NCBI RefSeq assembly: GCF_030930995.1
Contig: NZ_CP133217.1
Location: forward strand, 2,718,001-2,782,000
From: Thiothrix subterranea
Lineage (GTDB): Bacteria; Pseudomonadota; Gammaproteobacteria; Thiotrichales; Thiotrichaceae
Length of the DNA: 64,000 nt
Direction of reading: 5' to 3'
The translations under genes and the position numbers were made by a program. Shown one piece after another: positions 17,188 to 25,058 of this stretch (the stretch's first letter is position 1; each line of letters begins with the position of its first letter). The notes under the pieces were generated by a model that worked only from the letters and a program-made list of their open reading frames with translations, was not told the origin of the DNA and ran no database searches.

Positions 17188-19839
17188 ATGAATATCGACA
17201 CGCTGGAACAGAATCTACGCAAATTGGTGACAAATCCTGACCCTGATCAGTTTCTGTATGAGTTGTTGCTGGCGTATGAGCAGCCGCGTGCGTCCATCAC
17301 CCGTTTGCAAAAGGGCGATTACAACCTCGCCAAACGTGGCACTGATGTGTTGTGGAAAAAGAAAGTGTATTTCAGCCATGAACGCCATTTGGATTTACAC
17401 GCGCTGATTGATGCTATCCAGCAAGACACCGCGATTACGCGCCATGCGCCCCGATTCTTAATCGTGACCACTATGCAGCATCTGGTGGCGGTCGATACCA
17501 AAACGCAGGATACGCTGGATATTGAACTGGTGGATTTGCCCAAGCATTTCGATTTCTTTTTACCGTGGGCGGGGATGGAGAAACAGCAATTCCAAAGCGA
17601 AAATCCGGCGGATGTGAAAGCGGCGGAGCGCATGGGGCGCTTGTATGATTTGATTCATGCGGATAATAAGGCGTTTGATCGCCATGCCTTGAATCTGTTT
17701 TTGTCACGTTTGTTGTTTTGCTTTTTTGCGGAAGATACCGGCATTTTTGGCGACAACCAGTTTACCAATGCGGTGGGTTCGCATACGGCGGACGATGGCA
17801 GCGATTTATCGAACTATTTGCAGAAATTGTTTCGGGTATTGGCGCTGCGGGAACGTGGCGATTTTCCAGCGTTTTTGCAGGCATTCCCGTATGTGAATGG
17901 CGGCTTGTTTGAGAAAGACTATCCTGTACCACAATTTAGCAGAAAATCGCGCAAGCTGATTCTGGAATGCGGGGCGTTGAATTGGAAGGCGATTAATCCC
18001 GATATTTTCGGCTCAATGATTCAGGCGGTGGTGCATGATGAGCAGCGTAGCCATTTGGGAATGCACTATACCTCGGTGGTGAATATCATGAAGGTGATAG
18101 AGCCGCTGTTTTTGAATGAATTGGCGGAGGAATTGGGGAAGGCTGCGGGGAATGAGGGCAAGCTGGTTAAATTGCTGGATCGGCTGTATCACTTACGAAT
18201 TTTTGATCCGGCGTGTGGGTCGGGGAATTTCCTGATCATTGCGTATAAGGAATTGTGCAAGCTGGAGATTGCGATTTTCCGCGAATTGCAGGCGTTGAAT
18301 ACCAAGTGGAAGACGGCAAAATCGGGTATCCGTTTGACGCAATTCTACGGGATCGAATTGGACGATTTCGCACACGAAACCGCCAAGCTGTCGTTGTGGT
18401 TGGCTGAGCATCAAATGAACATGGCATTCCGCGAAGTCTTCGGCGATGCCAAGCCTACGCTACCGTTGCAAAGCGGCGGCAACATCGTCTGTGGCAACGC
18501 CACCCGCCTCAACTGGGAAACCGTCTGCCCCAAAACCCCCACCCACGAAACCTACATCCTCGGCAACCCCCCCTACCTCGGCGCACGAATGCAAAACGCC
18601 GACCAAAAAGCTGATCTGGAATATGTTTTTAAAGGTTTGGATGGCTATAAAAATTTAGATTATGTTTCTTGCTGGTTTTTTAAATCGGCTGATTTTATTA
18701 AAAACACCAAATACGAATCAGCATTTGTATCAACCAATTCCATTTGCCAAGGCGAACAAGTTGCTTTGCTGTGGAAGCCTATATTTTCAAAAGGTTTAGA
18801 AATACAGTTCGCCCACCAGTCATTCAAATGGGTGAATAGCGCAAAAGGCAATGCAGGCGTAATGTGCATTATCGTCGGGTTAGCTGACAAGAATGCCATC
18901 AAGAAAAGTCTATATATTAACGAAGTGTTGAAAAAAGTTAAAAGCATTAATGCTTATTTGCTTGATGGTGATAATGGCGTTTTTGTTTTAAAAAGAAACA
19001 AGCAGTTATCCAACTTACCTTTAATGCCAAAAGGCAACATGCCTTATGATGGTGGTTTTTTTAGCTTAACAACCCAAGAAAAAGATAAGCTGATTTCAGA
19101 ATCACCAAGCTCTCAAAAATTTATAAAGAAAATGATTGGCGCAAAGGAGTTTATACAAGGAATGGAGCGATGGTGTATTTGGGTTGATGATAATGACTTA
19201 AATGAAGCAATTGAAATTCCATTTATAAAAAATCGCATAGCTCAGGTTAAGGAAATGCGACTTGCCAGCATTGACTTGTCTGCTAGGAAACTGGCTGAAA
19301 GACCACATCAATTTAGAGAAGTCAACGTTCCAAATAATAACTCTATCATTATTCCGTCGGCAACATCAGAACGACGTGATTATATACCAATGGCATTTTT
19401 GGATAAATCCACCATTGTAACTAATCTGGCATTTGTTATTTACGATGCAGAACCTTATATATTTGCGGTGATTTCGTCGCGGATGCACATGACTTGGGTG
19501 CGAGCCGTAGCCGGACGTTTGAAAACGGATTATCGCTATTCGTCGTCGCTTTGTTATAACACGTTTCCGTTTCCTGATATTTCGGCAAAGCAAAAAGAGA
19601 AGCTGGAAGATCACGTCTTCCGCGTCTTGGATGAGCGCGAAAAACACCCCGAAAAGACCATGGCGCAACTCTACGACCCCGACAAAATGCCCGAAGCCCT
19701 CCGCCAAGCCCACCACGACATGGACATCGCCATCGAGCAATGTTACCGCGCCAAACCCTTCACCACCGACGAAGAACGGCTGGAGTATTTGTTCACGTTG
19801 TATGAGGCGATGATCGCCAAGGAGAAAGCGCGGGGATGA
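17188..19839 (+). CDS. MmeI-like class I SAM-dependent DNA adenine methyltransferase (type IIG/IIL-related)
   Basis: An 883-residue protein. The order is a short N-terminal region, a helical spacer, a methyltransferase with SAM motif FDPACGSGNF (about 339-348) and catalytic NPPY (about 459-462, in LGNPPYLGARM), a target-recognition region, and a C-terminal domain with DYRYSSSLCYNTFPFP. NPPY indicates N6-adenine methylation. In MmeI itself the N-terminus is a D-x9-ExK nuclease; here the matching stretch reads VLWKKKVYFSHERHLDL and does not show that motif, so cleavage may need a partner. DNA encoding the recognition region is much more AT-rich than its flanks. ATG 17188 matches relatives better than 17155. 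Confidence 0.85.
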   Translation: MNIDTLEQNLRKLVTNPDPDQFLYELLLAYEQPRASITRLQKGDYNLAKRGTDVLWKKKVYFSHERHLDLHALIDAIQQDTAITRHAPRFLIVTTMQHLVAVDTKTQDTLDIELVDLPKHFDFFLPWAGMEKQQFQSENPADVKAAERMGRLYDLIHADNKAFDRHALNLFLSRLLFCFFAEDTGIFGDNQFTNAVGSHTADDGSDLSNYLQKLFRVLALRERGDFPAFLQAFPYVNGGLFEKDYPVPQFSRKSRKLILECGALNWKAINPDIFGSMIQAVVHDEQRSHLGMHYTSVVNIMKVIEPLFLNELAEELGKAAGNEGKLVKLLDRLYHLRIFDPACGSGNFLIIAYKELCKLEIAIFRELQALNTKWKTAKSGIRLTQFYGIELDDFAHETAKLSLWLAEHQMNMAFREVFGDAKPTLPLQSGGNIVCGNATRLNWETVCPKTPTHETYILGNPPYLGARMQNADQKADLEYVFKGLDGYKNLDYVSCWFFKSADFIKNTKYESAFVSTNSICQGEQVALLWKPIFSKGLEIQFAHQSFKWVNSAKGNAGVMCIIVGLADKNAIKKSLYINEVLKKVKSINAYLLDGDNGVFVLKRNKQLSNLPLMPKGNMPYDGGFFSLTTQEKDKLISESPSSQKFIKKMIGAKEFIQGMERWCIWVDDNDLNEAIEIPFIKNRIAQVKEMRLASIDLSARKLAERPHQFREVNVPNNNSIIIPSATSERRDYIPMAFLDKSTIVTNLAFVIYDAEPYIFAVISSRMHMTWVRAVAGRLKTDYRYSSSLCYNTFPFPDISAKQKEKLEDHVFRVLDEREKHPEKTMAQLYDPDKMPEALRQAHHDMDIAIEQCYRAKPFTTDEERLEYLFTLYEAMIAKEKARG

Positions 19840-19890
19840 CATATAATGACGTAGAAGAGCCCCTCGCCCTTATTAGGAAATATTGATCTT

Positions 19891-20343
19891 ATGCCACAAA
19901 GAGACGCTATCCACCAAACGGTAAGAGACGCGCTAGTAAAAGACGGTTGGGATGTAACCGATGACCCTTACGTTATATCCTACGGTGAGCGTTTCCTGTT
20001 CGTGGACTTAGGTGCATCCAGTGCACCGACCACAGGGCAATTTATTGGCGCACAGCGTCGTGATCAAAAAATCGCAGTCGAAATCAAGGATTTCCGTGGA
20101 AAATCCGCGATTAGCAACCTTGAACAAGCCATTGGGCAATACGTGTTGTATCAATTATTGCTCAAACAAGTTGACCCAAAAAGAAAGGTTTACTTGGCGA
20201 TTACGCACCTTGCCTACGACGAAATATTCAGCGAACCCATCGGCGAATTAGTCGTGAATGAGTTACCGATGGATTTGATCGTGATCGACATCAACACAGT
20301 GGAGGTAAAAAAATGGATACGCAAGACTACCGGACGGCGATAA
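19891..20343 (+). CDS. xisH: XisH family protein (PD-(D/E)XK nuclease-like)
   Basis: A 150-residue protein with the XisH signature: an N-terminal RDAIHQTVRDALVKDGW, then FVDLGA, and VEIKDFRGKSAISNLEQAIG. Asp39, Glu64 and Lys66 give a D-x24-E-x-K pattern typical of PD-(D/E)XK nucleases. In Anabaena, XisH and XisI are needed with recombinase XisF to excise the fdxN element; no XisF-type recombinase is present here. The gene overlaps xisI by 31 nt, so the two act together. Its place in a defence-like island suggests a toxin-antitoxin or restriction role, but that is inference. Confidence 0.85.
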   Translation: MPQRDAIHQTVRDALVKDGWDVTDDPYVISYGERFLFVDLGASSAPTTGQFIGAQRRDQKIAVEIKDFRGKSAISNLEQAIGQYVLYQLLLKQVDPKRKVYLAITHLAYDEIFSEPIGELVVNELPMDLIVIDINTVEVKKWIRKTTGRR

Positions 20344-20633
20344 AACATGTGATTGAAACGTATGCCAAGTTTCGCCCTTCTCACGGCAACATTCGCCTAG
20401 ATGTACTGTTCGATGATACACACGACCGCTACGCCCTGATGCAAGTCGGCTGGGATCGCGGTAGACGAGTACGCGGCAACCTCATCTACATCACGTTGCA
20501 AGATGGCAAAGTTATCGTCGAATACGACGGTATCGAACACGGCATTACCGATGATTTGCTCCAATACGGTGTAGCCGAACAAGACATCGTGCTGGCATTT
20601 ATTGAGCAACCGAGCATGGCTGAAGCAGCATGA
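20313..20633 (+). CDS. xisI: XisI family protein
   Basis: A 106-residue protein with the XisI pattern: an N-terminal helix DYRTAIKHVIETYAKFRPS, RYALMQVGWDRGRRVRG, a strand pair LIYITLQDGKVIVEYDGIEHG and ITDDLLQYGVAEQDIVLAF. The start at 20313 has a perfect Shine-Dalgarno (ggaggt) placed inside the end of xisH. XisI is the constant partner of XisH. Its stop overlaps the next small gene by 4 nt. The molecular role is not established in the family. Confidence 0.85.
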   Translation: MDTQDYRTAIKHVIETYAKFRPSHGNIRLDVLFDDTHDRYALMQVGWDRGRRVRGNLIYITLQDGKVIVEYDGIEHGITDDLLQYGVAEQDIVLAFIEQPSMAEAA

Positions 20634-20833
20634 AAGACGAATACGATTTTTCTAAAGGGGGGCGTGGTCAGTTTTTCCGCCCTGATGCCCGCCTGAACAT
20701 CCCTGTCTATTTAGATCAGGATGTAGAAACATGGTTTGCCGAGCGAGCCAAAGCCAAAGGTATCGACGTGCAGCAGTTGGTTAATGAATTGTTGCGCAAA
20801 GATATTTCCCTGATTCAGTCGGCGATGGGATAA
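20630..20833 (+). CDS. Small BrnA-like ribbon-helix-helix protein
   Basis: A 67-residue protein beginning MKDEYDFSKGGRGQFFRP, a start typical of BrnA/CopG-type antitoxins. A predicted ribbon-helix-helix follows (RLNIPVYLDQDVETWFAERA, then IDVQQLVNELLRKDI). BrnA normally follows the toxin BrnT, but no BrnT is present. It starts within the xisI stop (ATGA), so it may serve as the DNA-binding regulator of xisHI. It could also be the remnant of a separate toxin-antitoxin pair. Confidence 0.65.
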   Translation: MKDEYDFSKGGRGQFFRPDARLNIPVYLDQDVETWFAERAKAKGIDVQQLVNELLRKDISLIQSAMG

Positions 20834-20880
20834 ACAATGATATGGCGAAAAAGACGATTGATCGTTAAAGGGCTTAGAAA

Positions 20881-23298
20881 ATGAAATGTTTAATGGTACG
20901 CCAACCCTGGGCAAGCCAAATTGCCGACGGCAGCAAAACCGTGGAAATCCGCAGTTGGCACTACACCCACCGTGGCGACTTGCTGATTGGTGCCAGCAAA
21001 AACATGGCGGGGCAACGGATGCGGGATGGCACGCTTTACCCCTCCGGTATGGCAATAGCGCACGTCAAGCTGGTGGATTGCGTTCCGTTTAATGCCAAAT
21101 TGCACGGCAAAGCCGCAGGCTGTGACCGCGACACTGCGCAAGACTGCGAAGATTCCGGCGATTGGGCATGGATTCTGGCGGAAGCGCGTGCCATCGAACC
21201 TTTCGCCGTCAAAGGTCAGGTTAAGCCGTTTGAGGTCGATTATGGTGGAGACGCTGGAAGAGGAAGAGGGCGACCGCCGGTCGCCCCTACAGAATCCCCC
21301 CGTAGGGGCGACCGGCTGTCGCCCTCTTCGGTGGTTGCCCCCACCAATCTCGTCAACGTCACCTACGCTCAAACCGGCGATAGCATCGCGCTTGACCGCA
21401 TGGGAATGCGTGAAATGCAAGCCAAGGCGTTTTTGGCGCGTGACGCCCAATACCTGTTGCTGAAAGCCCCGCCTGCCTCTGGCAAATCCCGCGCCCTCAT
21501 GTTTCTGGCACTGGATAAACTGTTCAATCAAGGCGTGCAGAAAGTGATTGTCGCCGTGCCGGAACGTTCCATCGGTGCCTCGTTTGCCAGCGCTCGCCTG
21601 AGCGCCCACGGGTTCTTTGCGGATTGGGAGGTGAATGACGCTTACAACCTGTGTACACCCGGTGGTGAGTCCAGCAAGGTCAAAGCTTTCGGCAAGTTTT
21701 TGGATGACACGGCGGCGACGATTTTGATTTGTACCCACGCTACCTTGCGTTTTGCCTTTGATGCGGTGGAAGAAAGCCGTTTTAACCGCGTGTTGCTGGC
21801 GATTGATGAATTTCACCATGTATCGGCGGATGCCGATAATCGCCTTGGTGAAGTGTTGCGCTCGGTGATGAGTCATACCACCGCGCATATTATCGCCATG
21901 ACGGGTTCGTATTTCCGTGGGGATAGCGTGCCGGTGCTGCAAGCCGAAGATGAAGCCCGTTTCAGCAAAGTGACTTACAACTATTACGAGCAATTGAACG
22001 GTTATACCCACTTGAAAACGTTGGGGATTGGCTACCATTTTTATCAGGGGCGTTACCTGAGCGCGATTGCGCAGATTTTGGATACGGACAAGAAAACCAT
22101 TTTGCACATCCCCAATGTCAACGCGGGTGAGTCGACCAAGCAAAAACATGATGAGGTGAATTACATTCTTGATGCTATCGGTGAGGTGGAAAAGCAGGAT
22201 TCCGCGACGGGGGTGTTATTCGTGCGCCGCAAAACCGATGGCAAGGTTATTAAAGTGGCGGATTTGGTGAACGATAATCCCAAAGACCGTGACAAGATCG
22301 TCGCTTACCTGCGCACTCTCAATAGCCCCGATGATATGGATCTGATCATTGCATTGGGCATGGCGAAAGAAGGTTTCGACTGGCCTTTTTGCGAACACGC
22401 ACTGACGGTGGGTTATCGCGGTTCGTTGACCGAAATCATTCAGATTATCGGGCGTGCTACCCGCGATAGCCCGAACAAAACCCATGCGCAATTTACCAAC
22501 CTGATTGCGCAGCCGGATGCAGCGGATGGCGAGGTGAAGCTTTCCGTCAATAATATGCTGAAAGCGATTACCGCCTCGCTGTTGATGGAACAAGTGCTTG
22601 CGCCTAATTTTAAATTCAAGACCAAGCACCCCGATGATACGCAAACACCAGAAGTGGGGACTATCCACATTCGCGGTTTCAAAGAGCCGACCTCTATGCG
22701 GGTAAAAGCGATTGTCGAGTCGGACTTGAACGATTTGAAGGCGAGTATTTTGCAAGACAGTACCTTGCTGAAAGTGCTGCCGGGCGAGTTTATTGACCCG
22801 GAAGTGATTAACAAGGTACTGATTCCACGGGTTATCCGCACCAAATACCCCGATTTGAACGATGAACAGGTCGAGGAAGTGCGCCAACACGTCGTGGCGG
22901 ATTCCGCTATCAAAAACGGTGAAATCAAGGAGGTCGGCGATAAGAAGTTTGTGCGCATGGCGGGCAAATTCGTCAATATCGAAGATTTGCACATTGATCT
23001 GATTGACCGTGTAAACCCGTTCCAAAAAGCGTTTGAAGTGTTGTCCAAATCGGTGACAGCTTCCTTGCTCAAAGTGATTCAGGAAACCATTGATGCGGGT
23101 CGCATCCAGATGACCGATGAAGAAGCAGTGATTCTATACCGCGACAAAATCGGCCCATTTATGCAGCAACACGGGCGTGAACCGCATATTAATGCTTCTG
23201 ACCCGCTGGAAAAACGCATGGCGGAAGCGTTGGTTTATCTACGCAATAAACGCCGCCAGCAACAAGCCCAACAAGCAGCACAGGCGAATCCGGCATGA
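20881..23298 (+). CDS. ASCH-domain/SF2 DEAD-like helicase fusion
   Basis: An 805-residue protein. Residues 1-120 form an ASCH (PUA-like) domain: MKCLMVRQPWASQIADGSKT, VEIRSW, GDLLIGASK. From about residue 160 an SF2 helicase follows: Q-like RMGMREMQ, Walker A PPASGKS (Gly201-Ser203), Walker B LAIDEFHH (Asp309), MTGSY, and motif VI QIIGRATRD (521-529). The C-terminal 200 residues are unassigned. ASCH domains bind RNA or modified bases, so the fusion could recognise modified DNA or transcripts. The domain linker (residues 129-149) is encoded by a palindromic repeat element. It overlaps the GIY-YIG gene by 4 nt, so both products probably work together. Confidence 0.82.
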   Translation: MKCLMVRQPWASQIADGSKTVEIRSWHYTHRGDLLIGASKNMAGQRMRDGTLYPSGMAIAHVKLVDCVPFNAKLHGKAAGCDRDTAQDCEDSGDWAWILAEARAIEPFAVKGQVKPFEVDYGGDAGRGRGRPPVAPTESPRRGDRLSPSSVVAPTNLVNVTYAQTGDSIALDRMGMREMQAKAFLARDAQYLLLKAPPASGKSRALMFLALDKLFNQGVQKVIVAVPERSIGASFASARLSAHGFFADWEVNDAYNLCTPGGESSKVKAFGKFLDDTAATILICTHATLRFAFDAVEESRFNRVLLAIDEFHHVSADADNRLGEVLRSVMSHTTAHIIAMTGSYFRGDSVPVLQAEDEARFSKVTYNYYEQLNGYTHLKTLGIGYHFYQGRYLSAIAQILDTDKKTILHIPNVNAGESTKQKHDEVNYILDAIGEVEKQDSATGVLFVRRKTDGKVIKVADLVNDNPKDRDKIVAYLRTLNSPDDMDLIIALGMAKEGFDWPFCEHALTVGYRGSLTEIIQIIGRATRDSPNKTHAQFTNLIAQPDAADGEVKLSVNNMLKAITASLLMEQVLAPNFKFKTKHPDDTQTPEVGTIHIRGFKEPTSMRVKAIVESDLNDLKASILQDSTLLKVLPGEFIDPEVINKVLIPRVIRTKYPDLNDEQVEEVRQHVVADSAIKNGEIKEVGDKKFVRMAGKFVNIEDLHIDLIDRVNPFQKAFEVLSKSVTASLLKVIQETIDAGRIQMTDEEAVILYRDKIGPFMQQHGREPHINASDPLEKRMAEALVYLRNKRRQQQAQQAAQANPA
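21265..21327 (+). repeat. Palindromic repeat element inside the ASCH-helicase gene
   Basis: Two 26-bp arms (21265-21290 and 21302-21327) are inverted copies with one mismatch, separated by 11 nt. Each arm contains the short dyad ggcgaccgccggtcgcc or its near copy, and the inner ends read cctac...gtagg. A 63-bp insertion of this kind is a whole number of codons and leaves the frame open. The same GTAGGGGCGA/TCGCCCCTAC pattern occurs in dsrN at 3326-3365. Confidence 0.75.
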
Positions 23299-24536
23299 TT
23301 GACTTTGATAAGGAAATGCAAGCCATTCTGCACAATGACCCTCTGGGATTGTTAGCGGTGAAGCCCAATGCCAGCAACGGGGTTTCCGCTGATGAACGTC
23401 TATTAGCGGCATTTGAGGAAATTAATACCTTCTTTGAGCAGCATGGGCGTGAACCTATCGCCAGTCGGGATATTCAAGAGCGCAAGCTATACAGCCGTTT
23501 GCAAGGGTTGCGTGATGACCCTGAAAAGGTCGTTTCCCTACAAGCTGCTGACCGTTTTGGTTTGTTAGCGGGTATTGCATTGCCAGAAACCAAACCCATC
23601 GAAACGGTAGGGGATGTGCTGGATGATCCATTGGGGTTGCTAGGCAATGCAGCAGAGGAAACGGTTGCTAACAGTATTTTGCAGCTCCGCCATGTCAGTG
23701 TAATACCCCGCGCCAGTAGCGAGTATGTTGCCAAGCGTAAGCCTTGTAATCCGGCGGAATTTGCAGTTTTCGAGGCTGAGTTTAAGCAAGTGCAACGTGA
23801 GTTAGCGACCGGCAAGCGCAAACTCCTTCCCTTTACTGGCAAGGGTTATCAGTTAGTGCAAGACTCGTACTATGTCATGGATGGCATTTTACTTAAATTG
23901 CTGGCAACCGAACTAACTTCAGAGGCAAAAACCATCAACGGCAAGCGTTACCGCAAAGATGGGCGTACCCGTTGTATCTTTGAGAATGGTACAGAATCCA
24001 ATATGTTATACCGCTCGCTTGAGAAAGCGTTATACCAAGATGGTTATATCGTTACTGATACCGAAGCGGAAACGCACGCCCGTTTTAGAGCGGGCTTTGC
24101 CGGAGTCAATGAAACCGGAACACAGACGGGTGTGATTTATGTGTTGCGTTCCTTGAGTAGCAATCCCGCTATTTTGGAATTGCCTTATTTGTACAAAATT
24201 GGTTTTTCCAGCCAAGCCATCACCCAGCGTTTGAAAAATGCGGCACAAGAACCGACTTATCTAATGGCGGATGTTGAGGTGGTGGCAGAATACCTGACTT
24301 ACGATCTGAATCCACAAAAGCTGGAATTGCTATTACACACCCTGTTTGCCGAAGCCTGCTTGAATCTGGATATATTTGATGCTACAGGGCAGCGGCATAG
24401 TCCGCGAGAATGGTTTGTTGTGCCACTCAGTGTGATTGATCAGGCAATTCTTTTATTGATGACGGGACAAATTGTTCATTACCAGTATGATACGGTCGGG
24501 CAGCACTTGGTGTTGCGTCAATTTACAGCCCGGTGA
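23295..24536 (+). CDS. GIY-YIG (T5orf172-type) nuclease
   Basis: A 413-residue protein. The C-terminal third is a GIY-YIG domain: GVIYVLRSL (residues 279-287), LYKIGFS (299-305), Arg312 in TQRLKN, and Glu344 in KLELLLHTLF, followed by PREWFVV, which is typical of T5orf172/MUG113 nucleases. All catalytic positions appear present. The N-terminal part has HGREPIASRDIQERKLYSRL, a motif also echoed near the end of the helicase (QQHGREPHINASDPLEKRMA), suggesting a shared module. It overlaps the helicase by 4 nt and converges on the chalcone-isomerase-like gene with a 14-nt overlap. It probably supplies cleavage activity to the helicase or methyltransferase. Confidence 0.85.
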   Translation: MIDFDKEMQAILHNDPLGLLAVKPNASNGVSADERLLAAFEEINTFFEQHGREPIASRDIQERKLYSRLQGLRDDPEKVVSLQAADRFGLLAGIALPETKPIETVGDVLDDPLGLLGNAAEETVANSILQLRHVSVIPRASSEYVAKRKPCNPAEFAVFEAEFKQVQRELATGKRKLLPFTGKGYQLVQDSYYVMDGILLKLLATELTSEAKTINGKRYRKDGRTRCIFENGTESNMLYRSLEKALYQDGYIVTDTEAETHARFRAGFAGVNETGTQTGVIYVLRSLSSNPAILELPYLYKIGFSSQAITQRLKNAAQEPTYLMADVEVVAEYLTYDLNPQKLELLLHTLFAEACLNLDIFDATGQRHSPREWFVVPLSVIDQAILLLMTGQIVHYQYDTVGQHLVLRQFTAR

Positions 24537-25047
24537 GCAACTGCTCCCGCAATTCCTGCGCAATCGGTTTCTTTTCCGCTAACCAAATCCCGAAATACAC
24601 TTCAGCGAATTCAGCGGATTTGACCCGCGTCATCACCTTGCCATTCAACAGCAAGCTGGTGGTTTGCGCTTTTGCGTCATAGCACATCTGGTAAACATCG
24701 CCCACTTTTACATCGGCATACGCCGCATGAAGCTGATCCAGTTGTGCTTGAACTTGCGCCAAGGTTGCCGCGTCATGTTGGCGTTTCAGCACGGTTTCGG
24801 CGGCAAGCGTGAATTTGTCGGCAGTCAATTCCACCGCGTAATCCAGCTTCAAGCAGCGCGAAACCGCAGCATCCAGCACCGTAGCGCGACTCGCATCAGG
24901 GCTAACCGACAATTCCGCGTCGTACACTTTGATCATGCCAAGGTAAAGGGCTTCGCCCTTGCCTGCGGTTTGCAAGCCAGCGGGAACAGCCGCCGCTACT
25001 GTCAGCGGTAAACAGCACAATGCCAGCAATAAACCTTTCCGTAACAT
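24523..25047 (-). CDS. Chalcone isomerase-like secreted protein
   Basis: A 174-residue protein with a Sec signal peptide (MLRKGLLLALCCLPLTVAAA). The mature domain matches the bacterial chalcone-isomerase-like family: GKGEALYLGMIKVYDAEL, RCLKLDYAVELTADKF, GDVYQMCYD, FAEVYFGIWLAEKKP. The bacterial family has no shown isomerase activity and may bind fatty acids. It is the last gene of a six-gene minus-strand operon. Shine-Dalgarno aagggg lies 8 nt from the ATG. Confidence 0.85.
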   Translation of the reverse strand: MLRKGLLLALCCLPLTVAAAVPAGLQTAGKGEALYLGMIKVYDAELSVSPDASRATVLDAAVSRCLKLDYAVELTADKFTLAAETVLKRQHDAATLAQVQAQLDQLHAAYADVKVGDVYQMCYDAKAQTTSLLLNGKVMTRVKSAEFAEVYFGIWLAEKKPIAQELREQLLTGL

Positions 25048-25058
25048 GTCGCTACCCC

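Larger units (their letters stand above)
17188..24536 (+). other. Defence-like genomic island
   Basis: Six co-directional genes (MmeI-like methyltransferase, XisH, XisI, BrnA-like protein, ASCH-helicase fusion, GIY-YIG nuclease) lie between the SDR/NTF2 pair on the left and the chalcone-isomerase/Cfa operon on the right. Those two gene groups usually occur together. Gaps are short and three of the five junctions overlap. No integrase, transposase, tRNA or direct repeat marking insertion ends was found, so the island nature is inferred from content and context. Confidence 0.6.

Noticed and set aside
20834-20880. Attachment site or integrase for the defence-like island
   Set aside because: No integrase, tRNA or flanking direct repeat was seen at this gap or at the island ends by eye.
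20890-22149. A 419-codon open frame opposite the ASCH-helicase gene
   Set aside because: It lies wholly antisense to a gene with clear helicase motifs, has no recognisable domain and no plausible start context.
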